Notes: generated by a model from the sequence alone, not told the origin. A stretch of DNA of 64,000 bases from Palsa-504 sp963739135 (GCA_963739135.1 CAVTZG010000021.1:372001-436000); one strand, 5' to 3'. Numbered from the stretch's first letter, positions 32,534 to 42,184 are shown. Numbers and translations: made by a program.

Positions 32534-33088
32534 TTACCGTTCGGGCGGGGGCGCCAGGTCCTTGCGGCCGGACAGCGCGAACCAGGTGATCAGCACGGCG
32601 ACATCGGCGGGGGCGGCGGGCTGGCCGGGGATCAGGGCCGGCACGGCCAGGGACAAGCCGGCGGCCAGGGCGGCGCGGATGAGCAGGCGCAGCGGGCGTC
32701 CGCGGCGGATCCTCGACGGGAGCCAGAGCACGGCGAACAGCAGCCGCCAGGGCGAGACCGGCTGCAGGCGGAGCGGGGCCTCGGCCGCGACGGCGGGCAG
32801 CGGCGCGGTGGCCGGGTCGGCAGCGCCGGAGCCGCGGTGGGGGTAGTCGTCGTATCGGCCTTCCCGCCGGGCCTGCTCAACCAGGTCGGCGTAGGCCTCT
32901 GACCGGCTCCACGGGGTGCGCAGCTCGGCGTAGGCGGCGGTGGCCTGGGTGTAGCGGGCCAGGTCGCCGCCGTCGGCACGGTCCGGGTGGGTGGCGGCGG
33001 CGATCTGGCGCCAGGCGGCGCGGACGGTCTCGTCGTCGAGGTCGGGACGTTCGGGCAGGCCGAGGACGGCGAACGGGTTTCGGCTCAC
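32534..33088 (-). CDS. J-domain membrane protein
   Basis: A 184-residue protein. Residues 1-65 form a J domain with the HPD tripeptide (34-36, THPDR) that stimulates Hsp70 ATPase. The rest is a linker and two predicted membrane helices (about 125-170). Its start overlaps the stop of the ATPase gene by 4 bp (ATGA), so the two are translationally coupled. It may recruit DnaK to the ATPase at the membrane. Classical DnaJ zinc and C-terminal domains are absent. Confidence 0.82.
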   Translation of the reverse strand: MSRNPFAVLGLPERPDLDDETVRAAWRQIAAATHPDRADGGDLARYTQATAAYAELRTPWSRSEAYADLVEQARREGRYDDYPHRGSGAADPATAPLPAVAAEAPLRLQPVSPWRLLFAVLWLPSRIRRGRPLRLLIRAALAAGLSLAVPALIPGQPAAPADVAVLITWFALSGRKDLAPPPER

Positions 33089-34956
33089 AGGGCGGCTCCA
33101 GGTCCGAAGATGTCATCGAGATCCAGGCCGGCCGACGGCGGCCAGGGGTCGGGAGCGGCTTCGTGGCGAGGCGCGGGCAGCTGGACTGGGGGCTGGGCGG
33201 GTGGCGGCAGCAGGGTCAGCGGCGACGGCTTGGGCCGGGCGACCTGGACGAAGGTGGCCGCGCCGCGGTGGATGTAGCAGGCCTGCCCCACGTCGAGCCG
33301 CCGGATGAGGTTGGGGTCGGCGGTCGAGGCCCGCTGGATGCGCGTGGTGCCCTCATCGCCCCACCTGTTGCCGATGAGCTTGTGCGCGGTCTCGAGCACC
33401 CGCCTGGACCCGGCCAGCTGGGTCAGCGGCTCCGGATGCGGCGTCTGCAGGACGAAGATGCCGCCGTCGGCCGTGGCGGCGATCCGGTACCGCTCGTCCT
33501 CGGTGGCCCCGAGCCCCTGCCAGGACTGGGCGCTGACCTGCATGCCGATGCCCAGCGACCGGCCCCGCTCGTACAGGTTCGACAGCGGTACCCGGCCGGA
33601 GACCGCGGAGTAGTCATCGGCGGCCAGCAGCATGGCCCGCGGCTCGCCGTAAGGGTCGATGGCGGCGTGGGCGGCGAGCTCGGTCAGGGCCAGGGCCTGG
33701 GCCTGGGCGACGGACGGTTGGCTGGTGCCTTCCAGGATGAAGTACCAGGCGTCGGCCTCGGCCAGGGTACCGGGGCCGTCCAGGGCCGGGCCGAGCCGGT
33801 CCAGCAGGGTAGCGAACCGGAGCTGGATGTCGGGCAGGTGCCTGGCTGCGGCGTGGACGCTGGCCGCCTCGCGGGGATGGCGGCCGTCGCTCCAGGCCCG
33901 GGCCAGCCATCTCGCGTCGAGCCGGTCCAGGAACGCGGCGGCGTTCAGCGGAAGGCCGGCCGGGGCGGTGACGGCCAGGGTCAGGACGGCCTGCAGGATG
34001 TCGGCGTAGTAGGCGGCCGCGCCGGTGCCGGTCTCGATCATCTGGTACAGCAGCACGGCCAGGTCCCGCGGCGGCAGCTCCCACAGGGACAGCCGGGCCT
34101 CGTCCGGCCAGACGACGACCCGGCGGGCGCCCGCCCCGTAAAGCAGGCGGCGGGTGCGGTCGGCCTTGCGGCGGGCGTCCTGGCCGCCCTTGCAGTCCAG
34201 CACGACCAGCAGCGGCCGGTTCCCCTGCCCGTCCCGGGCGGCCTGGAGGGTGGCGGTGAACCAGCCGGCCCACAGGCGGATCATCAGGTTCGTCTTCCCC
34301 AACCCGGTCGCGCCGACGATGACCATGTGCCGGGCGCACGCCGACGACGGGAGGGCGAAGACCGGGTACCAGGGGTGCCCGATCGCCCGGATGGTGCCGC
34401 CGACCGGGATCTTCCCGCCCCGGCCCAGCAGCGGGACGGCGCCGGGCGCGTCGGTCAGCCCCCTGGCCGTGCGGACCTGCCGCCGCCACTGCCGGGCATC
34501 GAACGTGACCGGCGCCGAGGCAGTGATGCCGCCCGGGCCGGCGGTGATGGCGTAGTTCCGCCACGCCCACAGCGCGGCGGCCAGGCCCAGCCCGGCCGGG
34601 ATCGTGACCGGGGCCAGCAGGGCGAAGGCACGGGCGGCGGCCAGGACGGCAGGATGCGGCCAGTCGTGTTGCCAGGCCCGGGCCGGGGCCAGCGCCGAGG
34701 CCCGCCACGCTCGCAGCCGCACCGCGGCGGCCGCCAGCCATACGGCGGTTCCGGTCAGCGTCCAGGCGGCGGCGCGGCGCAGGCGCGCCGGGGGCCAGCC
34801 CCGCCACCACGCCGTCACGTATCCGGCCACCGCGACCAAGGTAAACGGCCAGGCCGCGATCACGGCCGCGGCCGCCAGCAGCCGCGCGCCGAACTTGACC
34901 GCCTTGCGGAGCAGCCACAGCACCGTGACCAGCTTCAGCCACGACCAGACGGTCAT
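33085..34956 (-). CDS. VirD4/TraD-like membrane-anchored P-loop ATPase
   Basis: A 623-residue protein. N-terminal membrane helices (about 20-45, 65-82, 108-132) are followed by an FtsK/TraD-type motor domain with Walker A GATGLGKT (215-222), Walker B LLVVLDCKGG and a late sensor region (ALLLAADDYSAV, IGMQVSAQSWQGLG). The C-terminus is a Pro-rich tail. Such coupling proteins pump DNA during conjugation; stand-alone chromosomal versions of unknown role also exist. It overlaps its neighbours by 4 bp on each side. No relaxase, integrase or pilus gene is seen, so a mobile-element origin is unproven. Confidence 0.85.
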   Translation of the reverse strand: MTVWSWLKLVTVLWLLRKAVKFGARLLAAAAVIAAWPFTLVAVAGYVTAWWRGWPPARLRRAAAWTLTGTAVWLAAAAVRLRAWRASALAPARAWQHDWPHPAVLAAARAFALLAPVTIPAGLGLAAALWAWRNYAITAGPGGITASAPVTFDARQWRRQVRTARGLTDAPGAVPLLGRGGKIPVGGTIRAIGHPWYPVFALPSSACARHMVIVGATGLGKTNLMIRLWAGWFTATLQAARDGQGNRPLLVVLDCKGGQDARRKADRTRRLLYGAGARRVVVWPDEARLSLWELPPRDLAVLLYQMIETGTGAAAYYADILQAVLTLAVTAPAGLPLNAAAFLDRLDARWLARAWSDGRHPREAASVHAAARHLPDIQLRFATLLDRLGPALDGPGTLAEADAWYFILEGTSQPSVAQAQALALTELAAHAAIDPYGEPRAMLLAADDYSAVSGRVPLSNLYERGRSLGIGMQVSAQSWQGLGATEDERYRIAATADGGIFVLQTPHPEPLTQLAGSRRVLETAHKLIGNRWGDEGTTRIQRASTADPNLIRRLDVGQACYIHRGAATFVQVARPKPSPLTLLPPPAQPPVQLPAPRHEAAPDPWPPSAGLDLDDIFGPGAAL

Positions 34957-35687
34957 CGCGGCGGCTCGGGACCGAACGCGATGGCCGGCAGTTCCCGGAC
35001 CGTGACCCTGGGCCGCTCGCCGGGCGGGAGCGAGACCGCGGCGCGGGTCACGACGGGCAGCGCGGCCGGGGCGGCCAGGTAGATGACGTGCGTGTACTGC
35101 ATGGTGGTCAGCAGCTCACCCATGATGCGGGTGGTCCGGGCGATGGGCTTGGGGGTGAGCTCGGCTTCGACCGCCCAGACCTGGCCGGCGTAACGGCTGC
35201 CGGGGATGCTGGGCCAGTGGATCTCCGCGTCCGGGACGTGCCCGCGGTGGCCGGCCGCCGGCCGGTCGGCGCGCAGCCGCCGTTCGGAATGCCACCAGGC
35301 CTGACCGCTGGCCCAGGCCGGGCCGGCCTCCAGCCACAGCCGGGCCGCCAGCACGGCGCGGATGTGCGCCAGCCGCCCCAGCGCCGGGCGCAGCGCGGGG
35401 AAGCCGAGCCCGGTGGCGGTCATCCCGTCCCGGGTCAGCCAGCACCAGCCGGGCCCGGGACCCAGACGGCCGGTGGCCGCATACCCCGTGCGGCGCCACC
35501 GCCGCACGATGGCCAGCAGCCGGCCTTGCGGCACTTGCAGCGCGCCCGCGAGCAGGTCGTAGGGGGCGCCGTAATGCTCCCCGCACAACAGCAGCCCGTC
35601 GATGTCCCTCCGGGTCAGCTGGATGACGCCCGCGTCGGCGCGCCGGGCCGTCCTGGCTGCGGTGGTGGTGCCGGTCTGTACGGCCAT
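34953..35687 (-). CDS. Replication-relaxation-like winged-helix protein
   Basis: A 244-residue protein. The N-terminal part (about 20-110) looks like a winged helix: TRRDIDGLLLCGEHYGAPYD then LLAGALQVPQGRLLAIVRRW. The C-terminal part contains WAVEAELTPKPIARTTRIM and HVIYLAAP, the pattern of actinobacterial 'replication-relaxation' family proteins, whose E-x-E and K resemble a PD-(D/E)xK nuclease core. It is the first gene of the three-gene cassette and overlaps the ATPase gene by 4 bp. DNA cleavage is inference. Confidence 0.65.
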   Translation of the reverse strand: MAVQTGTTTAARTARRADAGVIQLTRRDIDGLLLCGEHYGAPYDLLAGALQVPQGRLLAIVRRWRRTGYAATGRLGPGPGWCWLTRDGMTATGLGFPALRPALGRLAHIRAVLAARLWLEAGPAWASGQAWWHSERRLRADRPAAGHRGHVPDAEIHWPSIPGSRYAGQVWAVEAELTPKPIARTTRIMGELLTTMQYTHVIYLAAPAALPVVTRAAVSLPPGERPRVTVRELPAIAFGPEPPR

Positions 35688-35931
35688 GATGCTCCCAGCT
35701 TCCCCCCGGTAACATCAGCCTCGGATGCCCCGTGTGTCCGCAGACGCACGGGATGTGACTGATTGTTCCGCCGTGGCCGGCCCGGCGAAGGCCGTGCGGA
35801 CGGCCGTAAGAAGACCGTCATCAATCGCGGCTTACCGGCGGTACCGCAGCTGGATCCACGGCATGCTTCCGCCGTACCGCTGTCGGCGCGGCGTACGGAT
35901 TTCGCGGCCGGGCCTGGTTATGTTCATATGC

Positions 35932-37992
35932 ATGTTCGATCAGCACGACATTCTGGACGGGTTGAACGAGCAGCAGCGGCGGGCGGTGACGCACGAGAGC
36001 GGGCCGCTGCTGGTGCTGGCTGGGGCGGGTACCGGAAAGACGCGGACGCTGGTGGCCCGGGCGGTCTGGCTGCGCGACGTCCAGGGCGTGCAGGCGGACC
36101 GGATCCTGCTGCTGACCTTCACCCGGCGGGCGGCCAGCGACATGCTCGCCCGGGCCCCGGGAGCCAGCGATACCTCAGGCCACGAAACCCACGGGGCCCA
36201 GGGGGCCCACGGGGCCCAGGGGACCGGGCGGATCTGCGGCGGGACGTTCCACGCCATCGCGCACAAGATCATCCGCCGGCACGCGGAGTCGTTCTCGCTG
36301 CCGCCGCAGTTCACGATCATCGATCCGGGCGACGCGACCGACATCCTGGACGCGCTGCGCCCCGATCACGGCCTGTCCGACACCGGGCAGCGGACCCCGC
36401 GCGCCGGGGCGTGCGCGGACATCTACACCCGGTGCGTGAACACCGGACGGCCGGTCAGCGAGGTGGTCACGGCCAGCTACCCGTGGTGCACCCCGTTCAC
36501 CAGCCAGCTCGCCGACCTGTTCCGCGCCTACACCGCCCGCAAGCGGGACCGGCACCTGCTCGACTTCGACGACCTGCTGCTGCTGTGGCAAGCGGCCCTG
36601 GTCGACCCGGCGGCCGGCCCTGTGCTGCGAGGCATGTTCAACGCGGTCCTGGTCGACGAGTACCAGGACGTCAACACGATTCAGGCCAGCATCGTGCGGC
36701 TGCTGCAGCCCGACGGCAAGCAGCTGACCTGCGTCGGGGACGACGCGCAGGCCATCTACGGGTTCCGCGGCGCCGACCCGGCCCACCTGCGGCAGCTCGC
36801 CGCCGACTACCCGGGCCTGGATATCGTCCGGCTGGACCGCAACTACCGGTCCCGGCAGGGCATCCTGGACCTGGCCAACATCATCCGCCCGTCCGCGCCG
36901 GGCCTGGGCCTGACGCTGGCCGGCGACCGGGGCCGGGGAACGGCTCCGCTCCTGGTCCGCTGCCACGACGAGGCCGCCCAGGCCCGGGAGGTCTGCGCCC
37001 GGGTGCTTGACGCGCACGAGGACGGGGCGGCGCTGCGGGACCAGGCAGTGCTAGTCCGCGCCGCCCACCACAGCGACATCCTGGAGATCGAGCTGAGCGC
37101 GCGGAAGATCCCGTACGTGAAGTTCGGCGGGCTGCGGTTCACCGACACCGCCCACGTCAAGGACTTCCTGGCCGCGGCCAGGATCTTGGCCAATCCCGCC
37201 GACGACCTGGCCTGGTTCCGGCTGCTGCGGCTGCACGACGGCGTCGGGCCCGTGCACGCCCGCCGTATCCTCGGCAGCCTGCGCCCGGACCAGGACGTTT
37301 CCCCCGGCGGCTGGCGGCAGGCGGCCGACGCGGCCCCGGCCAGGTCCAGGCCCGCCCTGTCCGCCACCCTGGGCCGGCTGGCCGACGCCCCGGCCGATCC
37401 CGCCGTGGCGGCAGTCGCGGCCATCCTGGCCGTTCTCGACCCGCTGATCCGGGCCCGCTACCCTGACGCCGAGGCCCGGATCGCGGACCTGCAGCGGCTG
37501 GCGGACGCGGCCGCGGCCTGGCCGACGCTGCAAGACGTCCTGGCCGAGCTGACGCTGGACCCGCCGGTCTCAGCCTCCGACCTGGCCGGGCCGCCCAGGC
37601 TGGACGAGGATTACCTGACCATCTCCACCATCCACGCGGCCAAGGGCCTGGAGTGGCCGATCGTTCACCTGCCGCACCTGGTGGACGGCGCCCTGCCCAG
37701 CGACATGGCCCTCGGCGAGCCCGGCGGCCTGGCCGAGGAGCACCGGCTGTTCTATGTCGCGCTCACCCGGGCCCGTGATCAGCTCTACCTGTACGCGCCG
37801 CTGCGGCTGCACCTGCGCCGCCGGGGCCGCGACGACCGGCACGGTTTCGGCCAGCTGACCCGGTTCCTGCACCCCGAAGCCCTGGCGGCCTGCGACACGG
37901 CCACCGCCGCCCCACCGCCGCCCGCACTGCCCGTGGCCGGCTCGCTGGCCGTCAAGGTCGACGCGGCGCTCGGTGCCCTCTGGGACCGCTGA
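35932..37992 (+). CDS. UvrD/PcrA-like superfamily 1 helicase
   Basis: About 686 residues from ATG 35932 (ATG 35920 also possible; neither has a ribosome site, so the message may be leaderless). Motifs: Q motif LNEQQRRAV, Walker A LAGAGTGKT, Ia LTFTRRAA, II VDEYQDVN, III GDDAQAIYGFRGA, IV LDRNYRS, V TISTIHAAKGLEW and VI FYVALTRARD. All are intact, so it should be an active 3'-5' DNA helicase. It is about 70 residues shorter than PcrA at the C-terminus. A low-complexity His-Gly-Ala-Gln insert is encoded by GGGCCCAC/GGGCCCAG repeats at 36196-36225. Divergent from the ATPase cassette. Confidence 0.9.
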   Translation: MFDQHDILDGLNEQQRRAVTHESGPLLVLAGAGTGKTRTLVARAVWLRDVQGVQADRILLLTFTRRAASDMLARAPGASDTSGHETHGAQGAHGAQGTGRICGGTFHAIAHKIIRRHAESFSLPPQFTIIDPGDATDILDALRPDHGLSDTGQRTPRAGACADIYTRCVNTGRPVSEVVTASYPWCTPFTSQLADLFRAYTARKRDRHLLDFDDLLLLWQAALVDPAAGPVLRGMFNAVLVDEYQDVNTIQASIVRLLQPDGKQLTCVGDDAQAIYGFRGADPAHLRQLAADYPGLDIVRLDRNYRSRQGILDLANIIRPSAPGLGLTLAGDRGRGTAPLLVRCHDEAAQAREVCARVLDAHEDGAALRDQAVLVRAAHHSDILEIELSARKIPYVKFGGLRFTDTAHVKDFLAAARILANPADDLAWFRLLRLHDGVGPVHARRILGSLRPDQDVSPGGWRQAADAAPARSRPALSATLGRLADAPADPAVAAVAAILAVLDPLIRARYPDAEARIADLQRLADAAAAWPTLQDVLAELTLDPPVSASDLAGPPRLDEDYLTISTIHAAKGLEWPIVHLPHLVDGALPSDMALGEPGGLAEEHRLFYVALTRARDQLYLYAPLRLHLRRRGRDDRHGFGQLTRFLHPEALAACDTATAAPPPPALPVAGSLAVKVDAALGALWDR

Positions 37993-38153
37993 CGGCAGCC
38001 GCGGCCTGGCGGTGGCGGCCCGGCCCAGGCTGCCCAGCCGGGCCACGCTCAGCAGCAGGTCGAAGCCGACCAGATTTGATATACCATCCAGGTCACCGTG
38101 AACGGGAACACGCCGGCCGGGGCGTAGCGCTATAGCGGACGGAAGGGGTTGCG

Positions 38154-38951
38154 GTGGATCTGAGGCTCGACAACAAGGTCGCCTTCGTCACCGGCGCCAG
38201 CAAGGGCATCGGCCGCTGCGTGGCCGAGTTCCTGGCCCGCGAGGGCTGCGACGTGGTCATCACCGCGCGCAACGCCGGGCCGCTGGAGGCCGCCGCCGGG
38301 AAGATCGCCGCCGAGACGGGCCGGGCCGTGCTGCCGCTGGCCGGCGACATGAGCGTGAGCGCGGACGTGCAGCGCTGCGTGGACGTCACCCTGGAGCGGT
38401 TCGGCCGGATCGACATCCTGGTCACCTGTGCGGGCAGTTCCCCCGGCGGCCTGCTCGAGGACCTGACCGAAGAGCAGTGGATGTCCAGCCTCAACCTGAA
38501 GTTCATGGGCTACGTCCGATCGGTCCGCGCGGTCATCCCGCACATGCGGCAGCGCGGCGAGGGCGCCATCGTGCTCGTGGTCGGCAACGACGGTCTCAAG
38601 CCCAGCTACTGGGAGATGACGGCCGGGGTGGCCAACGCCGCGGACATCAACTTCGCCTCCTCCGTGGCCGAGCAGTACGGCCGCTACGGCGTGCGGATCA
38701 ACACCGTCAACCCGGGACCGGTGAACACCGACCGGTGGGACACGCTGGAGCAGGCCTTCGCCAGGGACAAGGGCGTGACCCAGGAGCGCGCGCACGAACT
38801 GGCTCAGCAGTCCATTCCCTTCGGCCGCATCTGCGAGCCGGAAGAGGTCGCGGCGCTGGTGACGTTCCTGGCCTCGCCGCTGGCCAGCTTCATCAACGGC
38901 GCGCACATACCCGTGGACGGGGCACAGCGCAAGGCAATCATGGATTCGTAG
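38154..38951 (+). CDS. SDR-family oxidoreductase with altered active site
   Basis: A 265-residue Rossmann-fold short-chain dehydrogenase. The cofactor motif TGASKGIG (14-21) and the NPG strand (INTVNPGPVNTDRW) are intact. The catalytic Tyr-x3-Lys is not: the helix that should read YxxxKAA reads AGVANAADIN, so Tyr is Ala and Lys is Asn. An atypical SDR subgroup or a non-catalytic protein is possible. GTG start with AAGGGG upstream. The NCS1 permease remnant follows directly. Confidence 0.8.
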   Translation: MDLRLDNKVAFVTGASKGIGRCVAEFLAREGCDVVITARNAGPLEAAAGKIAAETGRAVLPLAGDMSVSADVQRCVDVTLERFGRIDILVTCAGSSPGGLLEDLTEEQWMSSLNLKFMGYVRSVRAVIPHMRQRGEGAIVLVVGNDGLKPSYWEMTAGVANAADINFASSVAEQYGRYGVRINTVNPGPVNTDRWDTLEQAFARDKGVTQERAHELAQQSIPFGRICEPEEVAALVTFLASPLASFINGAHIPVDGAQRKAIMDS

Positions 38952-38961
38952 GGAGGCTGGC

Positions 38962-39601
38962 GGGCAAGCGCGGCTCGGCGCCGACCATGGTGCTGAGCCG
39001 GGCCGCCTTCGGCGTGAACGGCAGCAAGCTGCCCACGGCGGTCTCCTGGCTGCTGACCGTGGGCTGGGAGACCGTGCTGGTCATCCTGGCCACGCTGGGC
39101 CTGCGGGTGCCCAGGTACCGCGCCGCGCTGATCGACGGCACGGTGATGACCCTCGGCACCATCTACGTGGTGTTCGTGGCGCGTAACTTCGTGGGCCAGT
39201 TCGAAGGGTTCCTGATCACGCTGGGCGTGCCGATCGCGGCCTGGTGCGGGATCATGCTGGCCGACATCGCGCTGCGGCGGCGGGATTACGCCGAGCCCGA
39301 TCTGTTCAGCCCGGCCGGCCGCTACGGCGACATCCGGTGGGCCCCGGTCATCGCCCTCGTGGTGGCCACCGCCATCGGCTGGGGCCTGGTCACCAACACG
39401 GCGGCCAGCTGGCTGAGCTGGCAAGGCTACTTTCTCGGCGTGTTCGGCCTGGGCGGCAAGACGGGTGCCTGGGCGTTCGCCAACCTGGGCGTGCTGGTGG
39501 CCCTGGCCATCGGCTTCGTGTCGCACCTGGTGTTCGGCCGCGCGGAGGTGCGGGCCGAAGAGGCGGTGCCGCTGCAGGCCGCCGCGGCCGCGGGTACGTG
39601 A
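38962..39601 (+). pseudogene. NCS1 purine/cytosine-type permease, deleted
   Basis: SRAAFGVNGSKLPTAVSWLL followed by TVGWETV is the third-helix region of CodB/NCS1 transporters. It is joined directly to RYRAALIDGTVMTLGT and the C-terminal helices with IMLADIALRRRDYAEPDLF. The N-terminus and about 120 residues in the middle are missing, so transport is unlikely. It begins about 10 bp after the SDR stop with no start codon of its own. Confidence 0.8.
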
Positions 39602-39667
39602 GGCCGCGGGCAAAGATGTCCGGCTGGGGCCTTCTTTCGCTAGGTATGTGCCGTTTACCCTGACGGC

Positions 39668-40507
39668 ATGAGGTCGCCGCGCGGAGGCAGGCGGCCACGG
39701 GCTAGGGTCCGTGGCCCAGCCGACCGGCGCCGGCGCCGCAAGCGGCTCGAGCGCTCGATGCTGTGCCTGCTGACCTGTGTCACCACCGCGGTGCTGCTGA
39801 TCATCGTGGTGATGATCAGGGATATGGCCCGGCTGCCCACCACGACCGAGACGACCGCGCTGTCCAAGTCCGCCTCCGCCTCCCCCTCGGGCGCGTCCGG
39901 CCCGACGCGGGATGAGATCGTGCCGAAGCGGGCTTCGCCCTCCGCCACCGGCTCGGCCTCCCGTCCGGCCTCGCGCCCGCAGGTGACCGACACCGCGTCC
40001 GGGCTGTCCTACGAGCTGCTCCCCTCGCCCTGGCGGCGCGGCTGCCCGGGGTCGCTGGACACCCCGATGTTCAGCTGGAACGCCGGCGAGAGCGCACTGG
40101 CCGGGCGGGCGAACATCGGCGGAATCGACTCGGACTGGTACGGGAACGCCTGCTCCGGCCAGCTACAGCAGGCGTTCGCTTACTCGGGTCCCGCCGACCT
40201 CGGGCCGGTCGCGACGGGCCTGGCCGGCGCGCTTGACCCGGCCTACTATTCGGGGCTGCCCCACTCTCGCTCGGTCGAGGACAGCTACGGCATGCAGGTC
40301 AGCGGGCACGCGGCCTGGGTGGTCAAGTTCCTGATGACCTACCCGGACGCCGCCCGGCAGGGCCTGGCCTGGTCCACCGAACTCGGCGCCGTGGTCGTGG
40401 TGGATCGCGGGGCGGGCCAGACGCCTGTCGTGTTCTACGTCTCGATGCCGAGCAACCTCGGGACCGCGAACGTCGGCACCCTGATCGGCTCGCTGCACCT
40501 GGCCTAG
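39668..40507 (+). CDS. Membrane-anchored hypothetical protein
   Basis: A 279-residue protein with a very basic cytoplasmic N-terminus (1-30), one membrane helix (about 32-50), a Ser/Thr/Pro-rich stalk (55-105) and an extracellular globular domain (about 110-279) with three Cys. I do not recognise the outer domain. Type II topology as in many actinobacterial envelope proteins. It converges on the DUF4097 gene, whose stop is 2 bp away. Confidence 0.75.
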   Translation: MRSPRGGRRPRARVRGPADRRRRRKRLERSMLCLLTCVTTAVLLIIVVMIRDMARLPTTTETTALSKSASASPSGASGPTRDEIVPKRASPSATGSASRPASRPQVTDTASGLSYELLPSPWRRGCPGSLDTPMFSWNAGESALAGRANIGGIDSDWYGNACSGQLQQAFAYSGPADLGPVATGLAGALDPAYYSGLPHSRSVEDSYGMQVSGHAAWVVKFLMTYPDAARQGLAWSTELGAVVVVDRGAGQTPVVFYVSMPSNLGTANVGTLIGSLHLA

Positions 40508-40509
40508 CT

Positions 40510-41529
40510 CTAGGGACCGGGGAACTTGCCGCCGCCCTGGGTGATGGTGACGTCGCCGCCGCCGCTGTCAGCGGTGAGCACGTTGGGAGACGTGGCGCTG
40601 TACAGGCCCGCCGGGTAGTCGACGTTGCCGCCCTGGGTGTCGGGAGTGGAGATGTCGTACTTGGTGTCGCCGGTGGGCAGCACCACGTTGATGTTGCCGC
40701 CCTGGGCGCTGATCTGCAGGTCCTTCGGCGCCTGGTTGAACACCAGGGTGACGTCGCCGCCGCCCGACTGCACCAGGACCTGGGCGGAGGTCAGGGCCTC
40801 GGCGTCGACGCTGCCGCCCTCAGCGAAGACCTGCAGGTCCCCGGTCAGGCTGCTGGCGGTCAGGTTGCCGCCGCCGGTGTCCACCCGCGTCGGGCCGTTC
40901 ACGTCGCCGATCTGGACGTCGCCGCCCTCGGCGGTGATCTGGATGGTGCCGGACAGCCCGCTGCCGGTCAGGTCGCCGCCGCCGGTGTCCAGCCGCAGCG
41001 CGCCGGCCAGCTCGTTGGCGGTCACGTTCCCGCCCTCCGCCGACAGGGTCACGTTGCTGCTGAAACCGGAAGCCGCGATGTCGCCGCCGTTGCTCCCCAG
41101 TGTGACGCCGGTCCGGGCCGGGACGGCGAGGGTGGCGTTCATCCAGCAGTTATCGCTGTTGAGGCCGTCGCAATTGACGCCCACGTTCACGCCGTTGGGC
41201 GTGGTGTCCTCCATGATGCCCGGGCGGAACAGTCCGTACTGGACGATCCCGGTCAGCCGGGCGGGGGCGCCCGGGCCCGGGCGCAGGGTGACGTTGCCGG
41301 CGCTGATGTTCACCGCCACCTGGCCGTCCTGCACCGGGACCGCGTAGCTGAACGGGTAGCTCCCCCTGGCGAACGAGCCGACCAGGCTGTAGCCGGTCCA
41401 GCCGATCAGGGCCAGGGCCACCGGCACGGCCACCGCCAGGGCCACCCAGCGGCCGGGCGTCATGCGCAGCCCGCCGGACGGGCCCGGGGCGCCAACCGGG
41501 GGGGTGCCGGTCGTGGATAGGTAGGTCAT
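40510..41529 (-). CDS. DUF4097 beta-helix membrane protein
   Basis: A 339-residue protein. One membrane helix (about 28-52) is followed by an outer domain of about eight repeats with alternating [AST]EGGNV / [LV]xTGGGDL motifs roughly every 20 residues, the DUF4097 adhesin-like beta-helix. It lies 13 bp after the response regulator at 41543, same strand, so the three genes 43434-40510 form an operon: kinase, regulator, DUF4097. The protein may be the output or a signal modulator of the two-component pair. Confidence 0.85.
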   Translation of the reverse strand: MTYLSTTGTPPVGAPGPSGGLRMTPGRWVALAVAVPVALALIGWTGYSLVGSFARGSYPFSYAVPVQDGQVAVNISAGNVTLRPGPGAPARLTGIVQYGLFRPGIMEDTTPNGVNVGVNCDGLNSDNCWMNATLAVPARTGVTLGSNGGDIAASGFSSNVTLSAEGGNVTANELAGALRLDTGGGDLTGSGLSGTIQITAEGGDVQIGDVNGPTRVDTGGGNLTASSLTGDLQVFAEGGSVDAEALTSAQVLVQSGGGDVTLVFNQAPKDLQISAQGGNINVVLPTGDTKYDISTPDTQGGNVDYPAGLYSATSPNVLTADSGGGDVTITQGGGKFPGP

Positions 41530-41542
41530 CGCGATACCCCGT

Positions 41543-42184
41543 TCATCCGGTCCCTAGGTAGCGCAGCACGGCGAGCACGCGACGATGGTCGCGGTCGCCG
41601 GGCGCCAGCCCGAGTTTGGTGAAGATGTTGTTAATGTGCTTCTCGACCGCGCCGCTGCCCACCACGAGCGAGTCGGCGATGGCGGAGTTGGACCGGCCCT
41701 CGGCCATCAGGGCCAGGACCTCGCGCTCGCGCGGGGTCAGCTCGCCGAGCGGGTGGCGGCTGCGGGCCAGCAGCTGGGCCACGACCTCGGGGTCGAGCGC
41801 GCTGCCGCCGTCGGCCACCCGGGTCAGCGCGTCGAGGAATTCGGTCACGTCGGCGACCCGGTCTTTCAGCAGGTAGCCGACGCCGTGCGGGCGGCCGGAG
41901 ATCAGCTCGGTGGCGTACCGCTCCTCCACCCACTGGGACAGCACGAGCACTCCGACCTTGGGCCAGCGGTCCCGGACCAGCAGGGCGGCGCGCAGGCCCT
42001 CGTCGGTGAAGGTGGGCGGCATCCGCACGTCGACCACCACCGCGTCCGGGGTGTGCTCGGCCACGGCGCGCAGGAACCCCTCGCCGTCGCCCGCGACCGC
42101 GGCGACCTCATGCCCGGCCTCGGTGAGCAGCCGGGTCAGCCCCTCACGCAGCAGGACCGAATCTTCCGCGATCACTACCCGCAT
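41543..42184 (-). CDS. NarL/LuxR-type response regulator
   Basis: A 213-residue regulator. Receiver domain 1-120 with phospho-acceptor Asp in VVVDVRMPP, followed by a LuxR helix-turn-helix (about 148-205; LTPREREVLALMAEGRSNSA). The ATG at 42184 overlaps the kinase stop by 10 bp, so the pair is translationally coupled. Full length and intact. Confidence 0.93.
   Translation of the reverse strand: MRVVIAEDSVLLREGLTRLLTEAGHEVAAVAGDGEGFLRAVAEHTPDAVVVDVRMPPTFTDEGLRAALLVRDRWPKVGVLVLSQWVEERYATELISGRPHGVGYLLKDRVADVTEFLDALTRVADGGSALDPEVVAQLLARSRHPLGELTPREREVLALMAEGRSNSAIADSLVVGSGAVEKHINNIFTKLGLAPGDRDHRRVLAVLRYLGTG

Noticed and set aside
33163..35082. 639-codon plus-strand open frame
   Set aside because: Antisense of the VirD4-like ATPase gene; Gly/Arg/Gln-rich and without motifs.
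36196..36225. Repeat GGGCCCAC/GGGCCCAG as a regulatory element
   Set aside because: It lies inside the helicase coding frame and only encodes a low-complexity loop.
33085..37992. Integrative conjugative element
   Set aside because: Only the ATPase and relaxation-like protein hint at conjugation; no integrase, relaxase, att repeats or tRNA target are visible.
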